Assembly: GCF_004365915.1 (NCBI RefSeq)
Contig: NZ_SODI01000001.1
Location: 1,984,001 to 2,048,000, forward strand
Direction: 5' to 3'
From: Cryobacterium psychrophilum
GTDB lineage: Bacteria > Actinomycetota > Actinomycetes > Actinomycetales > Microbacteriaceae
DNA: 64,000 bases
Shown: piece by piece, positions 28,151-36,279 of the stretch
Layout: every line of letters begins with the position of its first letter
How positions within the stretch are numbered: the first letter of the stretch is position 1
Program-made: the position numbers and the translations under genes
The notes under the pieces: model-generated
What the model saw: the letters and a program-made list of their open reading frames with translations, nothing else
Told to the model about the DNA's origin: nothing
Databases searched by the model: none

Positions 28151-29152
28151 TTGATCATGAGCGATAAAATTGCACCAGACGTTACCGGCACCGAGTCAGC
28201 TCCCACGCTGGATATTGTTGTTCTCGCAGGCGGAATATCGCATGAACGCGATGTTTCCATGCGTTCCGGTCGGCGCGTGGCCGATGCGCTCACGGGCATG
28301 GGTCACCGAGTCACGGTACTCGACCCGGGCGCAGGGCTACTGGCGGAACTAGCCGAGCGCCGCCCCGATGTGATTTGGCCAGCGTTGCACGGTGCCACGG
28401 GCGAGGACGGTGCCCTGCGTTCACTGCTCGGCACCACGGGGATTCCCTACGTAGGGTCACGGGGTGAGGCCTCTGCATTGGCGTGGTCGAAGCCCGTCGC
28501 CAAGGAGCTCGTTCGCCGGGCCGGGTTTGACACCCCCTCATCGATCGCCCTGTCCAAAGAGACGTTTCGCGACCTGGGCGCCTCCAGCGTGCTCGAGCAC
28601 CTGCTGGGAGCCCTCAACCCGCCCGTGGTTGTGAAGCCCGCCCAGGGAGGCTCCGCGCAGGGTGTCACCATCGTGGCCAGTGCCGGGGCACTGCCGCGCG
28701 CAATGGTCGATGCCTACACGTACGCCGATGTCGCGCTCGTTGAGTCGCAGGTGGAGGGCACAGAGCTTGCCGTGGCCGTTGTGGACGGCATTGACGGGCC
28801 TGAGGCCCTTCCTGCGGTCGAAATCGTACCGGTCAGTGGCGTTTACAGCTTCGAAGCGCGCTACAACGCCGGCGAGACAGACTTTTACACGCCCGCACGC
28901 ATCCCCGAGGATGTTGCGCAGCGAGTGAACGCTACGGCCGTCGCCATTCACGAGCTACTGGGCCTGCGCCACATCTCTCGCATCGACCTCATCGTCGACG
29001 CCGAGGGAACCCCGTGGTTCCTGGAGGCGAATGTGTGCCCCGGGTTGACGGAGACCTCGCTCGTTCCCCAGGCCATCGAGGCGTCGGGCCAGACACTTGG
29101 CGACGTCTACACGGCCCTCGCGCGCTTGGCGATAGCAGACGCCGCCTCCTAG
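28151..29152 (+). CDS. D-alanine-D-alanine ligase family protein (ATP-grasp)
   Basis: 333 residues from TTG 28151: GGAGG (28139-28143) is 7 nt before TTG but 13 nt before ATG 28157, so the ribosome site favours TTG. ATP-grasp motifs: GGISHERDVSMRSG, LHGATGEDGALRSLL, VVVKPAQGGSAQGVTIV, SRIDLIV and FLEANVCPGLTETS. The ligand-site motif is NVCPG rather than the usual NTLPG. A dedicated wall-synthesis ddl usually lies elsewhere in these genomes, so this may be a second ligase with a different dipeptide or substrate. Confidence 0.78.
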   Translation: MIMSDKIAPDVTGTESAPTLDIVVLAGGISHERDVSMRSGRRVADALTGMGHRVTVLDPGAGLLAELAERRPDVIWPALHGATGEDGALRSLLGTTGIPYVGSRGEASALAWSKPVAKELVRRAGFDTPSSIALSKETFRDLGASSVLEHLLGALNPPVVVKPAQGGSAQGVTIVASAGALPRAMVDAYTYADVALVESQVEGTELAVAVVDGIDGPEALPAVEIVPVSGVYSFEARYNAGETDFYTPARIPEDVAQRVNATAVAIHELLGLRHISRIDLIVDAEGTPWFLEANVCPGLTETSLVPQAIEASGQTLGDVYTALARLAIADAAS

Positions 29153-29181
29153 GCCACCAACTGCTGGGTCCCCCGGGCGAA

Positions 29182-29197
29182 TGTTTCACGTGAAACG
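29182..29197. promoter_or_regulatory. parS site 1
   Basis: TGTTTCACGTGAAACG, 15 of 16 bases of the ParB-binding consensus TGTTTCACGTGAAACA. It lies 30 bp after the Ddl-like gene. Confidence 0.92.
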
Positions 29198-29697
29198 GAT
29201 ACCGGGTCCCCCGCCGCAGTCCCTGGGTCTCGACAGGCTCGACCACCGCAACGACTGTTCCCGCGCGGCAGTCAGCGATACCCCTGGGTCTCGACAAGCT
29301 CGACCAACGCAACAGTCGCACCCCACGCAACACCGCACTGATCGAGCCTGTCGAGATCACCCCCGCACCCAAACACCTCCACCCCTGCGAGATCGCCGAG
29401 CTTATTCAACGCTACGGGCGTCCCCGCGCGACCGTCAGCTAAACCCCTCGGCCTCAACCGGCGACCCCAAACAACGGCCACCCCCGCGCTACACGGCCAG
29501 GCACGCACCCGACGCGCCCCTGCGTATCGCCAGGGTCTCGCCAGGGTCTCGACAGGCTCGACCACCGCAACGGCCGCGTCCCGCGCAGCGCAGCCGTCCA
29601 CTCCACCTCGCTGACCGCGTCAGCACCTGCGTCGACAACGATCCCGATCAACGCCATCCACGCCTCCTCGCCCATCACCTATCGGGTTTCACACGAA

Positions 29698-29713
29698 TGT
29701 TTCACGTGAAACG
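29698..29713. promoter_or_regulatory. parS site 2
   Basis: TGTTTCACGTGAAACG, 15 of 16 consensus bases; the flanks (CGAA before, GGAT after) are the same as at site 1, so the copies share more than the core. Confidence 0.92.
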
Positions 29714-29745
29714 GATGCCCTGGTTCCCCGCCGCGGTCCCGAGGC

Positions 29746-29805
29746 CTCGACGGGCTCGACGGGGTCGACGGGCTCGACGGGCTCGACGGGGTAGACGGGG
29801 TCGAC
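29746..29805. repeat. Short tandem repeat of CTCGACGGG
   Basis: Six to seven imperfect tandem copies of the nonamer CTCGACGGG / GTCGACGGG, ending GTCGACCAACGCAAC. It looks like an expanded form of the nearby TCTCGACAGGCTCGA element and is a candidate for slippage. Confidence 0.75.
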
Positions 29806-29888
29806 CAACGCAACGTGACGGACAACACCCGCACGCCACCGCCATCCACAATTCTCGACGCACCCTGCGCCGATCGAGCCTGTCGAGA

Positions 29889-30194
29889 TCACTTCTCCCG
29901 CCTGCACTCCGTCGACGCCCGACTCAACCACGGGAGATCCTCTGGTCGGCCGTTAATCAGTGCTTCCCGCTTCGTAAATCCCGAGTTCTGCACCTGCTTC
30001 TCACGCCAATAGGATTCCGATATCAACTCGTACTCTTCGTAGTAGACAAGCGTCACCGGGCGCCGTCTCTCCGTCTACGACGCTCCCCCACCGTTGTTGT
30101 GCTGCCAGACTCGTTGCCATAACCGCCATGTGCTTCCCACATAGTACGAACCGTCGGAGCACTTGAGAATGTACATGAAGAGCATGCCGACCAT
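29889..30194 (-). pseudogene. GIY-YIG endonuclease-like gene with an in-frame stop
   Basis: From ATG 30194 (or 30185) the frame reads MLFMYILKCSDGSYYVGST, the GIY-YIG core, then WQHNNGGGAS, a TAG at 30075-30077, then TERRRPVTLVYYEEYE, REKQVQ and KREALINGRPEDLPWLS to TGA 29889-29891. All parts of a small UPF0213/GIY-YIG protein (about 100 residues) are in one frame, interrupted only by the stop, which could come from one substitution of a Tyr codon. The stop codon of the gene directly abuts a copy of the 15-mer repeat. Either dead, or read through. Confidence 0.75.
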
Positions 30195-30221
30195 GGTGCC
30201 CGCGAAGCGGCTGAATGGGAG

Positions 30222-30230
30222 TTATCCACA
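30222..30230. promoter_or_regulatory. DnaA box (perfect)
   Basis: TTATCCACA, exact consensus, 38 bp from parS site 3 and far from oriC. Confidence 0.7.
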
Positions 30231-30267
30231 GACTTGTACCCAGCCTTGAACGCGCAGGCTCTGGGCG

Positions 30268-30283
30268 TGTTTCACGTGAAACA
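30268..30283. promoter_or_regulatory. parS site 3 (perfect)
   Basis: TGTTTCACGTGAAACA, an exact 16-of-16 match to the ParB-binding consensus. Confidence 0.95.
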
Positions 30284-30422
30284 TTCACTGGAGAAAGGGT
30301 GGCAGCTCCAGCAGAAGACCTCCCTTCCCAATGAAACATTGAAGTGTCCCGGGGCCTTGCGAAATCTGGCTGTCAGACTTCCGGCGGAACGCTCCCCAAA
30401 TATCCGCCGTCAAGTACGAAAG

Positions 30423-30431
30423 TTATCCACA
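30423..30431. promoter_or_regulatory. DnaA box (perfect)
   Basis: TTATCCACA, exact consensus, in the same non-coding region, about 200 bp from the box at 30222. Confidence 0.7.
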
Positions 30432-30510
30432 GAGCGCAGACTCATGACCACCGAGCTGCAAAGTCCCAATCACAGCCACTTTGGCCGCACCTATCCAGCG
30501 CTCTCGCCAC

Positions 30511-30674
30511 GATCTCGACAGGCTCGATCAGCGCACGGGAGAGCTTCCGAGGTCGACCGGCGGGGGTCTGCGCGGAGCAACCGCGCGTTAGTCGAGGCAG
30601 TTTCAGACCACGAAATGTGGATCTCGACAGGCTCGATCAGCGCACGGGAGAGCTTCCGAGGGCGACCGGCGGGG
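30511..30674. repeat. 55-bp direct repeat, two near-identical copies
   Basis: 30511-30565 and 30620-30674 differ at one base (T to G at the 43rd base). Each begins with the 15-mer TCTCGACAGGCTCGA and continues through GCGCACGGGAGAGCTTCCGA. A third, degenerate copy starts near 30730. The sequence GACCACGAAATG precedes the second and third copies, giving a unit of about 110 bp. Confidence 0.85.
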
Positions 30675-30882
30675 TCTCCCAGCAGACGTAAACGCGAGTT
30701 AATGCGGTCCCACGAGACCACGAAATGGGAATCTCGACAGGCTCATCAGCGCACAGGAGACGCTGGCGGGGGTGGTCGGGAGAGATATGTGGGGCGCGAG
30801 GAGGCGCTGGTCGAGCCTGTCGAGACCTGGGAACGTGTCTGCTGGGGTACGAAAATGCCCGCCAGCGAGTCGCAGGCGGGCA

Positions 30883-30898
30883 TGTTTCACGTGAAACG
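30883..30898. promoter_or_regulatory. parS site 4
   Basis: TGTTTCACGTGAAACG, 15 of 16 consensus bases, 8 bp past the parB stop codon. Confidence 0.92.
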
Positions 30899-30905
30899 TG
30901 GGGGT

Positions 30906-31865
30906 TTAGCTCACGTTGGGACCGTAGCCAGGCTCCCCCAGAGAGCCCAGAATACGGTTCAGGTCACCGATGGTGGCGAAATCGACGGTAATCTGCCCTT
31001 TTCGAGCGCCCAGATTGATCCTAACGCGCGTATCGAGACGATCGCCGAGGTGTTCTGCGATCTCATCGAGGTGACCCTGCCGTCTTCCGGGCACGGGCTT
31101 GGGCTTTTCTGCCTTCGAACCCGCTGCGGCCGCCGCCTCCGCGGCACGAACCGACAGGTCCTCGTTCACGATCTTGTCGGCCAGACCCAACATACCCTGG
31201 TGATCCCCCACCGACAGGATCGCCCGAGCGTGCCCGGCGCTCAACACGCCGGCCGCAACCCGAAGCTGCACCGGATCGGGCAGCTTGAGCAGCCGGATGG
31301 TGTTGGTGATCTGCGGACGGGACCGGCCAATGCGCGTCGCTAGTTCATCCTGGGTGATGCCGAAATCCGCCAGGAGCTGCTGGTACGCAGACGCCTCTTC
31401 GAGGGGATTGAGCTGTGCCCGGTGCAGGTTCTCCAGCAAAGCATCGCGGAGCATATCGACATCGGCAGTCTCCCGCACGACGGCGGGAATCGTGTCGCGA
31501 CCCGCTTCCTTGCTCGCGCGGAGGCGCCGCTCCCCCATGACCAGCTCATACTTGCCTGGCGATTCCGGCAGAGGACGAACGACGATGGGCTGAAGAACGC
31601 CAACTTCGCGGATGCTGTGTACCAGCTCCGCCAGGTCGCCCTCGTCAAACGTGGTCCGAGGCTGCTGTGCGTTCGGGACAATGTCGATGATATTGAGGTG
31701 TGCGAGATGCGCCCCGGGAACGGCAGCGAGCTCTGCGATCTCCTCGTCCGTCTCCGGGACGGTACGCGGAAAAAATACGTCGACCGGACGATCCGCCGAC
31801 GGGTTCTCCAGAATGGGAATCAGCGCGCCAATTCCACGCCCTAAACCAGTGCGTTTTGCTGCCAT
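30906..31865 (-). CDS. parB: ParB chromosome-partition protein
   Basis: 319 residues. N-terminal GLGRGIGALIP region for ParA contact, the CTPase motif GERRLRAS (near 112), and a helix-turn-helix that reads parS (ELATRIGRSRPQITNTI). The C-terminal dimerisation domain is present. ParB loads at parS and spreads as a CTP-dependent clamp. The start overlaps the parA stop (TAATG). Five parS sites occur within 2 kb. Confidence 0.95.
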   Translation of the reverse strand: MAAKRTGLGRGIGALIPILENPSADRPVDVFFPRTVPETDEEIAELAAVPGAHLAHLNIIDIVPNAQQPRTTFDEGDLAELVHSIREVGVLQPIVVRPLPESPGKYELVMGERRLRASKEAGRDTIPAVVRETADVDMLRDALLENLHRAQLNPLEEASAYQQLLADFGITQDELATRIGRSRPQITNTIRLLKLPDPVQLRVAAGVLSAGHARAILSVGDHQGMLGLADKIVNEDLSVRAAEAAAAAGSKAEKPKPVPGRRQGHLDEIAEHLGDRLDTRVRINLGARKGQITVDFATIGDLNRILGSLGEPGYGPNVS

Positions 31866-32803
31866 TAGTGCTGTTCCCCTGTTTTAGGTGCCCCACGCCG
31901 AGCAATTTCGGCCGCTGCTTCGAGGTAGGAGAGCGATCCTGCTGAGTTCAGGTCATAACTGATGACGCTCTGGCCGTAGCTGGGAGCCTCAGAAACGCGC
32001 ACGGAGCGCGGAATGAGCGTGTCCAGCACCTGTTCCGGGAAATGATCGCGCACATCCTGCGCAACCTGGTTCGCCAGATTGGTGCGACCGTCATACATCG
32101 TTAGCAAAATGGTGGAGACAGTGAGGTCGGGATTCAGGTGCTTCTCAATCAGCTGGATGTTCTTCAGCAGCTGACTCAGCCCCTCGAGAGCGTAATACTC
32201 GCACTGGATCGGGATCAGTACCTCGCGGGCGGCGACAAACGCATTGATGGTCAAAAGCCCCAACGATGGTGGGCAGTCAATGAAAACGTAGTCGAAGGGG
32301 TCGTCAAGGCCCTTGAGATACAGGTCCAACGCTCGGTGCAGACGCTGCTCCCTCGCGACCAGGGAGACGAGTTCAATTTCGGCCCCAGCCAAGTGAATTG
32401 TGGCTGGAACGCAGTAGAGGGCCCCGAATTCGGGGCTCTTCTGCACGACGTCCTCCATAAGCACGTCGCTGACAATCACGTCGTATACGCTCGGCATGTC
32501 GGCGTGATGTTCAACGCCGAGGGCTGTTGAGGCGTTCCCCTGCGGGTCGAGGTCGATCACGAGAACCCGTGCGCGCTGACGTGCCAACGCGGCAGCAAGG
32601 TTGACTGCCGTGGTCGTCTTGCCGACTCCACCCTTCTGGTTGGAGATCGTCAGAACGCGGGTTTTCTCCGGCCTCGGCAGACTATCCGATGCAATGACCT
32701 GGCGTCGACGCGTGAGCTCAGCGATTTCGCGTGCGAGCGGCGGGAGTCCGTCATTTTCCGGTGTTGTACTGCTGACTTGCTGGTCTTCACCAGGATGTTT
32801 CAC
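31865..32803 (-). CDS. parA: ParA chromosome-partition ATPase
   Basis: 312 residues from GTG 32803. Deviant Walker A SNQKGGVGKTTTAVNL (near 55), Walker B VFIDCPPSLG, and the DNA-binding basic C-terminal region. The initiation codon and second codon (GTG AAA) lie inside parS site 5, so ParB binding could block its expression. It drives segregation of ParB-bound origins. Upstream rsmG ends 44 bp away. Confidence 0.95.
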   Translation of the reverse strand: MKHPGEDQQVSSTTPENDGLPPLAREIAELTRRRQVIASDSLPRPEKTRVLTISNQKGGVGKTTTAVNLAAALARQRARVLVIDLDPQGNASTALGVEHHADMPSVYDVIVSDVLMEDVVQKSPEFGALYCVPATIHLAGAEIELVSLVAREQRLHRALDLYLKGLDDPFDYVFIDCPPSLGLLTINAFVAAREVLIPIQCEYYALEGLSQLLKNIQLIEKHLNPDLTVSTILLTMYDGRTNLANQVAQDVRDHFPEQVLDTLIPRSVRVSEAPSYGQSVISYDLNSAGSLSYLEAAAEIARRGAPKTGEQH

Positions 32804-32811
32804 GTGAAACC
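32796..32811. promoter_or_regulatory. parS site 5, overlapping the parA start codon
   Basis: TGTTTCACGTGAAACC, 15 of 16 consensus bases. The parA start GTG (32801-32803 on the minus strand) is part of the palindrome, and the position upstream would be the ribosome site. Confidence 0.92.
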
Positions 32812-32847
32812 TTTACGATTGTGATTCGTGAGAGTGGCCATCGAAGA

Positions 32848-33483
32848 CTACTTCACTGTAGCCCTGATTACCCGGGTAACGTCGGGAAGCACTCCCTGTC
32901 CTAGTGTGAGAATCTCAATATCGTGCACGCGGTATTTCTGGATCGCCTTGCCCGCCCCCGCCACTTCTGCGGACGCACGCTCGCCCTTCATGAGGAGAAG
33001 CTCACCACCGGCACGAAGAAGGGGTGCGGTCAGGGGAATCAATGTGCGGAACGCGCTCACAGCCCTGGCCGTCACCTGGTCGAGCGGATGCTCAAGCTTC
33101 ACATCCTCGGCGCGGGCACGGACGACCGTGACGTTGGTGAGCCCCAGTGCCTTGACCTGATCGCTCAACCACGTCACGCGTCGCTCCATCGGTTCGATCA
33201 GCACGAACGTGACGTCGGGGCGCGCGATGGCGAGCACGAGACCGGGAAGCCCCGCTCCAGAACCCACGTCACCCACCAGTCCGGGACGCAACAAGGGAGC
33301 CATGAGTGCGCAATTCAGTACATGCCGGCTCCACAAGCGAGGCAACTCCAGCGGGCCAATAAGGCCCAATTCTTCGCCCTGATCAGCCAAATTGCGGGTA
33401 AAAGCACGAGCGACTTCTAACTGGTCACCAAAAAGTCCAGCCGCGGCAGCCGGTTCGGTCTCAAGTAATTCCGTCACAGGCAC
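32848..33483 (-). CDS. rsmG: 16S rRNA (guanine527-N7)-methyltransferase
   Basis: 211 residues from GTG 33483 (GTG 33477 is an alternative). The SAM-binding loop GDVGSGAGLPGLVLA is near residue 70, and RHVLNCALMAPLL and ARAVSAFRTL are family motifs. It methylates G527 of 16S rRNA; loss gives low-level streptomycin resistance. It begins 3 bp after khpB in the conserved rpmH-to-parB operon. Confidence 0.93.
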   Translation of the reverse strand: MPVTELLETEPAAAAGLFGDQLEVARAFTRNLADQGEELGLIGPLELPRLWSRHVLNCALMAPLLRPGLVGDVGSGAGLPGLVLAIARPDVTFVLIEPMERRVTWLSDQVKALGLTNVTVVRARAEDVKLEHPLDQVTARAVSAFRTLIPLTAPLLRAGGELLLMKGERASAEVAGAGKAIQKYRVHDIEILTLGQGVLPDVTRVIRATVK

Positions 33484-33486
33484 AGG

Positions 33487-34113
33487 CTAGATCGCAGTAA
33501 TGACCGTGTGACGGTCACGACCCTCACCGTGGGAGGCGGACGTGTATCCGCGAGCAGCCACCAGATCATGCACGAGTTTTCGCTCATACGATGACATGGC
33601 AGGGAGAGCCGCCTCGGCCGCTCCCCCTTCAATTCGTTCCACGGCGCGGGTCACGAGGACCGCCAACTCTGCTTCGCGGGCATCACGTGACCCCCCGATG
33701 TCGAGGATGAGACGAGAGAACGAACCCGTCTTGTTCTGCACGGCCAGACGGGTGAGTTCCTGCAGGGCATTCACCGTATCGGGCTTGCTCAGCACACGAA
33801 GGTTGCCCTCGTCCGATGCATTGACGGAGAGGTACGCGCGGCCATTGCGCGCATCAATGTCGATGTCCCCATCGAGATCGCAGATGTCGAGAAACTCCTC
33901 GATGTAGTCTGCGGCGATGTCGCCTTCCTTCTCCAGCTGGCTCTGCGTTGGAGTGTCGTCCAGCGCCGCCACAGACGCCTCGGTGCCGCTCACGACCGGC
34001 TCCTGAGACGCCTCCGGGACGTCGGGCCCTGCCTGGTCAGAAACACCCGTCGCTTCGCCACTCGACGCCGTCGAGAGTGCATCACCTTTGATCACATCAA
34101 CCTTCTCAGTCAC
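33487..34113 (-). CDS. khpB: KhpB/Jag RNA-binding protein (KH and R3H domains)
   Basis: 208 residues. An acidic, Ser/Thr-rich N-terminal 70 residues (VSDQAGPDVPEASQEPV) is followed by a KH-type domain (YIEEFLDICDLDGDIDID) and a C-terminal R3H domain (MSSYERKLVHDLVA, SHGEGRDRHTVI). RNA-binding partner of KhpA, linked to control of division and wall genes. The acidic tail is longer than in Firmicute Jag and there is no Jag-N domain. It sits between yidC and rsmG as usual. Confidence 0.9.
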   Translation of the reverse strand: MTEKVDVIKGDALSTASSGEATGVSDQAGPDVPEASQEPVVSGTEASVAALDDTPTQSQLEKEGDIAADYIEEFLDICDLDGDIDIDARNGRAYLSVNASDEGNLRVLSKPDTVNALQELTRLAVQNKTGSFSRLILDIGGSRDAREAELAVLVTRAVERIEGGAAEAALPAMSSYERKLVHDLVAARGYTSASHGEGRDRHTVITAI

Positions 34114-34127
34114 GAGGTCTCGTTTCT

Positions 34128-35111
34128 CTACTGTTTGGGGCCGGTTTGCTTCTTGGCGCGGTTCTTGTTGACCGGCTGCTGACGCTGAATCGGCTTCTTG
34201 GGCGCCGTGGGCTCGTCAACAACGATGATGTCACCATCCGTTGCCAACAGTTTTCCCTTGCGGGCCAAGCGCTCCTCGCGCGCCTTCGCGGCCTCACTAC
34301 CGGGCGTGGGCATGTTGCGGATGACCAGGAACTGCTGAATCATGGTCCAGAAGTTTGAGGTCAGCCAGTAGAACATGACGCCGAGCGGGAACGCGACACC
34401 GGAGAAGGCGAAGACGAGCGGCAGCAGGTACAACATGATGCGCTGCTGCTTGAACATCGGGCTCGCCTTGGTCTCCGGCGACATGTTCTTCGACACGATC
34501 TGCAGCTGCGTGATGAACTGCGACGCCGTCATCAGCACGACCATGACGGCCGCAATGATCATGACGGACACGTTGAAGTCGGTGCCGGCGATCATCCGGG
34601 TCCACTGGGATGCAAAGGAATCGTGCAGTGGCGCATCGCCGAAGAGGGTTGCATCCCCAAAGCTCTCGGCCAGGCCCTGGTTGAGCGGGCCGACGCCGGC
34701 GTTCGACTTCTGCGCGGCGTTGAGAACGGAGAACAGCGCGAAGAAGATCGGCATCTGCAACAGCAGCGGCAGGCACGAACTCAGTGGGTTCGTGCCTGTC
34801 TTCTTGTACATCGCCATGGTCTCGCGAGACATGGCCTCACGAGAGAACTGGTCTTTCTTACCCTTGTACTTGTCCTGGATCTTCTTGAGCTGCGGAGCGA
34901 CCTCGAGCATCTTGCGCTGGCTCTTGATCTGCTTGACGAAGATCGGGATGAGCGCGGCTCGAACGACGAGGACCAGGCCCACGATCGACAACACCCACGT
35001 GAGGCCCTCGTTGTAATCCATTCCGAGGACAGAGAACAAGCTATGGAAGGTGACGAGCAGGAGCTCGACGGCCCACTTGAGTGGCCAGAGGATCGTATCT
35101 ATGAAACCCAT
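34128..35111 (-). CDS. yidC: YidC/Oxa1 membrane protein insertase
   Basis: 327 residues from ATG 35111 (MGFIDTILWPLKWAV), preferred to the longer frame to 35147, which overlaps yidD. About five membrane helices. The conserved SSCLPLLLQMPIFFALFSVL segment marks the core. A Lys/Arg-rich C-terminal tail (KPIQRQQPVNKNRAKKQ) likely contacts the ribosome. It inserts membrane proteins with or without SecYEG. Confidence 0.94.
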   Translation of the reverse strand: MGFIDTILWPLKWAVELLLVTFHSLFSVLGMDYNEGLTWVLSIVGLVLVVRAALIPIFVKQIKSQRKMLEVAPQLKKIQDKYKGKKDQFSREAMSRETMAMYKKTGTNPLSSCLPLLLQMPIFFALFSVLNAAQKSNAGVGPLNQGLAESFGDATLFGDAPLHDSFASQWTRMIAGTDFNVSVMIIAAVMVVLMTASQFITQLQIVSKNMSPETKASPMFKQQRIMLYLLPLVFAFSGVAFPLGVMFYWLTSNFWTMIQQFLVIRNMPTPGSEAAKAREERLARKGKLLATDGDIIVVDEPTAPKKPIQRQQPVNKNRAKKQTGPKQ

Positions 35112-35119
35112 ACTTCGGA

Positions 35120-35431
35120 TCAGCCCTTTCCGTGGCTTGGTAAGCAAACAAAACCAAATGACGTCACGGAATAGCGACGTTTACGTTTGAGCGGAACATC
35201 ATCTATTCCACCTTCGGCCCACGGATGGCATCGAGCGAGCCGACGTGCGGCTAAGGCTGAACCAATCGTAAGTCCGTGTTCCTGAACTGCAACCAGTGCA
35301 TACGCCGAACAGGACGGGTAATACCGGCAAACATTGCCGTACAACGGGGAAACCACGGCTCGATACACACGAAGTATGAGAACCCCGATATTCCGGGGTA
35401 TCAACAACACTGTCGCCACGACCGCGTTCAT
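35120..35431 (-). CDS. yidD: YidD membrane protein insertion efficiency factor
   Basis: 103 residues from ATG 35431. The signature YRAVVSPLYG...CRYYPSCSAYALVAVQEHG and the RCHPW motif are complete. The start overlaps the rnpA stop by 4 bp; a frame extending to 35506 would lie inside rnpA. It helps YidC-dependent insertion. Confidence 0.92.
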   Translation of the reverse strand: MNAVVATVLLIPRNIGVLILRVYRAVVSPLYGNVCRYYPSCSAYALVAVQEHGLTIGSALAARRLARCHPWAEGGIDDVPLKRKRRYSVTSFGFVCLPSHGKG

Positions 35432-35805
35432 CGCTTCGACGTCCCCCGACGAACCGTCAACGGTTGATTGACAACCGTGCCCAGTTCGCCCTTCAGGGTC
35501 ATCCAAGTGGCATCGTGGGCTGCCGGAAGCGCCCGCACCACGATGTCCGTGCCCGGTACGACCTGAGACAACAGGTCGTAGCTGGCTGCTTTCAGCCGAC
35601 GCCGAACTCTGTTGCGGCTCACGGCGTTGCCAACGTTTTTGGCAACGATGAAACCAAAACGTGCGGGAACACCCTCCGCGCCGACCGGCACGTCAGGGTT
35701 TTTCCGCACGTAAATGACTGTGTGTGCGCCAACACGGCGCACACCACGCCGAACGACACCCTGATAATCGCTCCCGCGCGTTATGCGATTCACGTGAGCG
35801 AGCAT
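35428..35805 (-). CDS. rnpA: Ribonuclease P protein component
   Basis: 125 residues from ATG 35805, 8 bp after rpmH; there is no obvious Shine-Dalgarno site. FGFIVAKNVGNAVSRNRVRR is the RNR signature that binds the RNase P RNA. Together they mature the 5' ends of tRNAs. Confidence 0.94.
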   Translation of the reverse strand: MLAHVNRITRGSDYQGVVRRGVRRVGAHTVIYVRKNPDVPVGAEGVPARFGFIVAKNVGNAVSRNRVRRRLKAASYDLLSQVVPGTDIVVRALPAAHDATWMTLKGELGTVVNQPLTVRRGTSKR

Positions 35806-35813
35806 CGGGAGGC

Positions 35814-35951
35814 TTAGGCGGAGAGCTCGGTGCGACCCTTGCGACGGCGGGCACCGAGGATTGCGCGACCTGCACGGGTGCGCATGCGCAGACGGAATCC
35901 GTGCACCTTGGCGCGACGGCGGTTGTTCGGCTGGAACGTTCTCTTGCTCAT
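35814..35951 (-). CDS. rpmH: 50S ribosomal protein L34
   Basis: 45 residues ([20 protein letters not shown] at the start, ending RTELSA), the normal length. It is the first gene of the conserved rpmH-rnpA-yidD-yidC-khpB-rsmG-parA-parB run and is divergent from dnaA. Confidence 0.97.
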   Translation of the reverse strand: MSKRTFQPNNRRRAKVHGFRLRMRTRAGRAILGARRRKGRTELSA

Positions 35952-36279
35952 TATTCAATCTCCACGTGATTGGATCTCCGCTGGCCAAAAACAGCGGCTG
36001 CGAAAGAAGTCTGTAGCCCACGGGATGGGGTCAACTGATTAAATCTACGGCCTCGACCAACTTTGGTCAAACTCAAGGCCGCAAACTCGTGAGTTTCCAC
36101 AATAATGTCCACAGGCCGGCCTGAGAAGTCCACGGCTGAATTAGCCTCGATGAGCGGGACTAGCTACCGTGAAGAGAAGTTATCCACAGGTTGTGCACTA
36201 TTCCTGAGAATTACGCCGCCATTACACACAGGCGGTGGATAACTTTGTGAAAAGACGAAATACAGAGATTGAAGGAACC
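35952..36279. promoter_or_regulatory. rpmH-dnaA divergent promoter region
   Basis: 328 bp without a gene. It has one perfect DnaA box TTATCCACA (36180-36188) and a one-mismatch box GGTGGATAA (36234-36242) just before dnaA, consistent with autoregulation of dnaA. GAAGGA (36271-36276) is the dnaA ribosome site. Confidence 0.75.

Larger units (their letters stand above)
29153..30905. repeat. Gene-poor, repeat-rich region between the Ddl-like gene and parB
   Basis: 1.75 kb without an intact gene. It contains four parS sites, two perfect DnaA boxes, a broken GIY-YIG gene and many copies of the 15-mer TCTCGACAGGCTCGA. Forward copies lie at 29228, 29547, 30513 and 30622 with one-base or looser variants at 29289 and 30732; reverse copies lie at 29342, 29874 and 30811. 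Copies are often followed by CCACCGCAAC or TCAGCGCAC. Such TCGACAGGCTCGA elements are common between genes of Micrococcales. Unit spacing is irregular, so this is not a CRISPR. Confidence 0.8.

Noticed and set aside
29221..30830. CRISPR array
   Set aside because: Copies of the 15-mer occur in both orientations, at irregular distances and with similar flanks; no cas genes.
29153..30905. Insertion sequence
   Set aside because: No transposase or terminal inverted repeats; the repeats are short and dispersed.
30234..31343. 369-codon open frame antisense to parB through the repeat region
   Set aside because: Made of repeat translations plus antisense parB; no start site or domain.
36235..36279. 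Upstream GTG start for dnaA
   Set aside because: It lies in a DnaA-box-like sequence without a ribosome site; ATG 36280 has GAAGGA.
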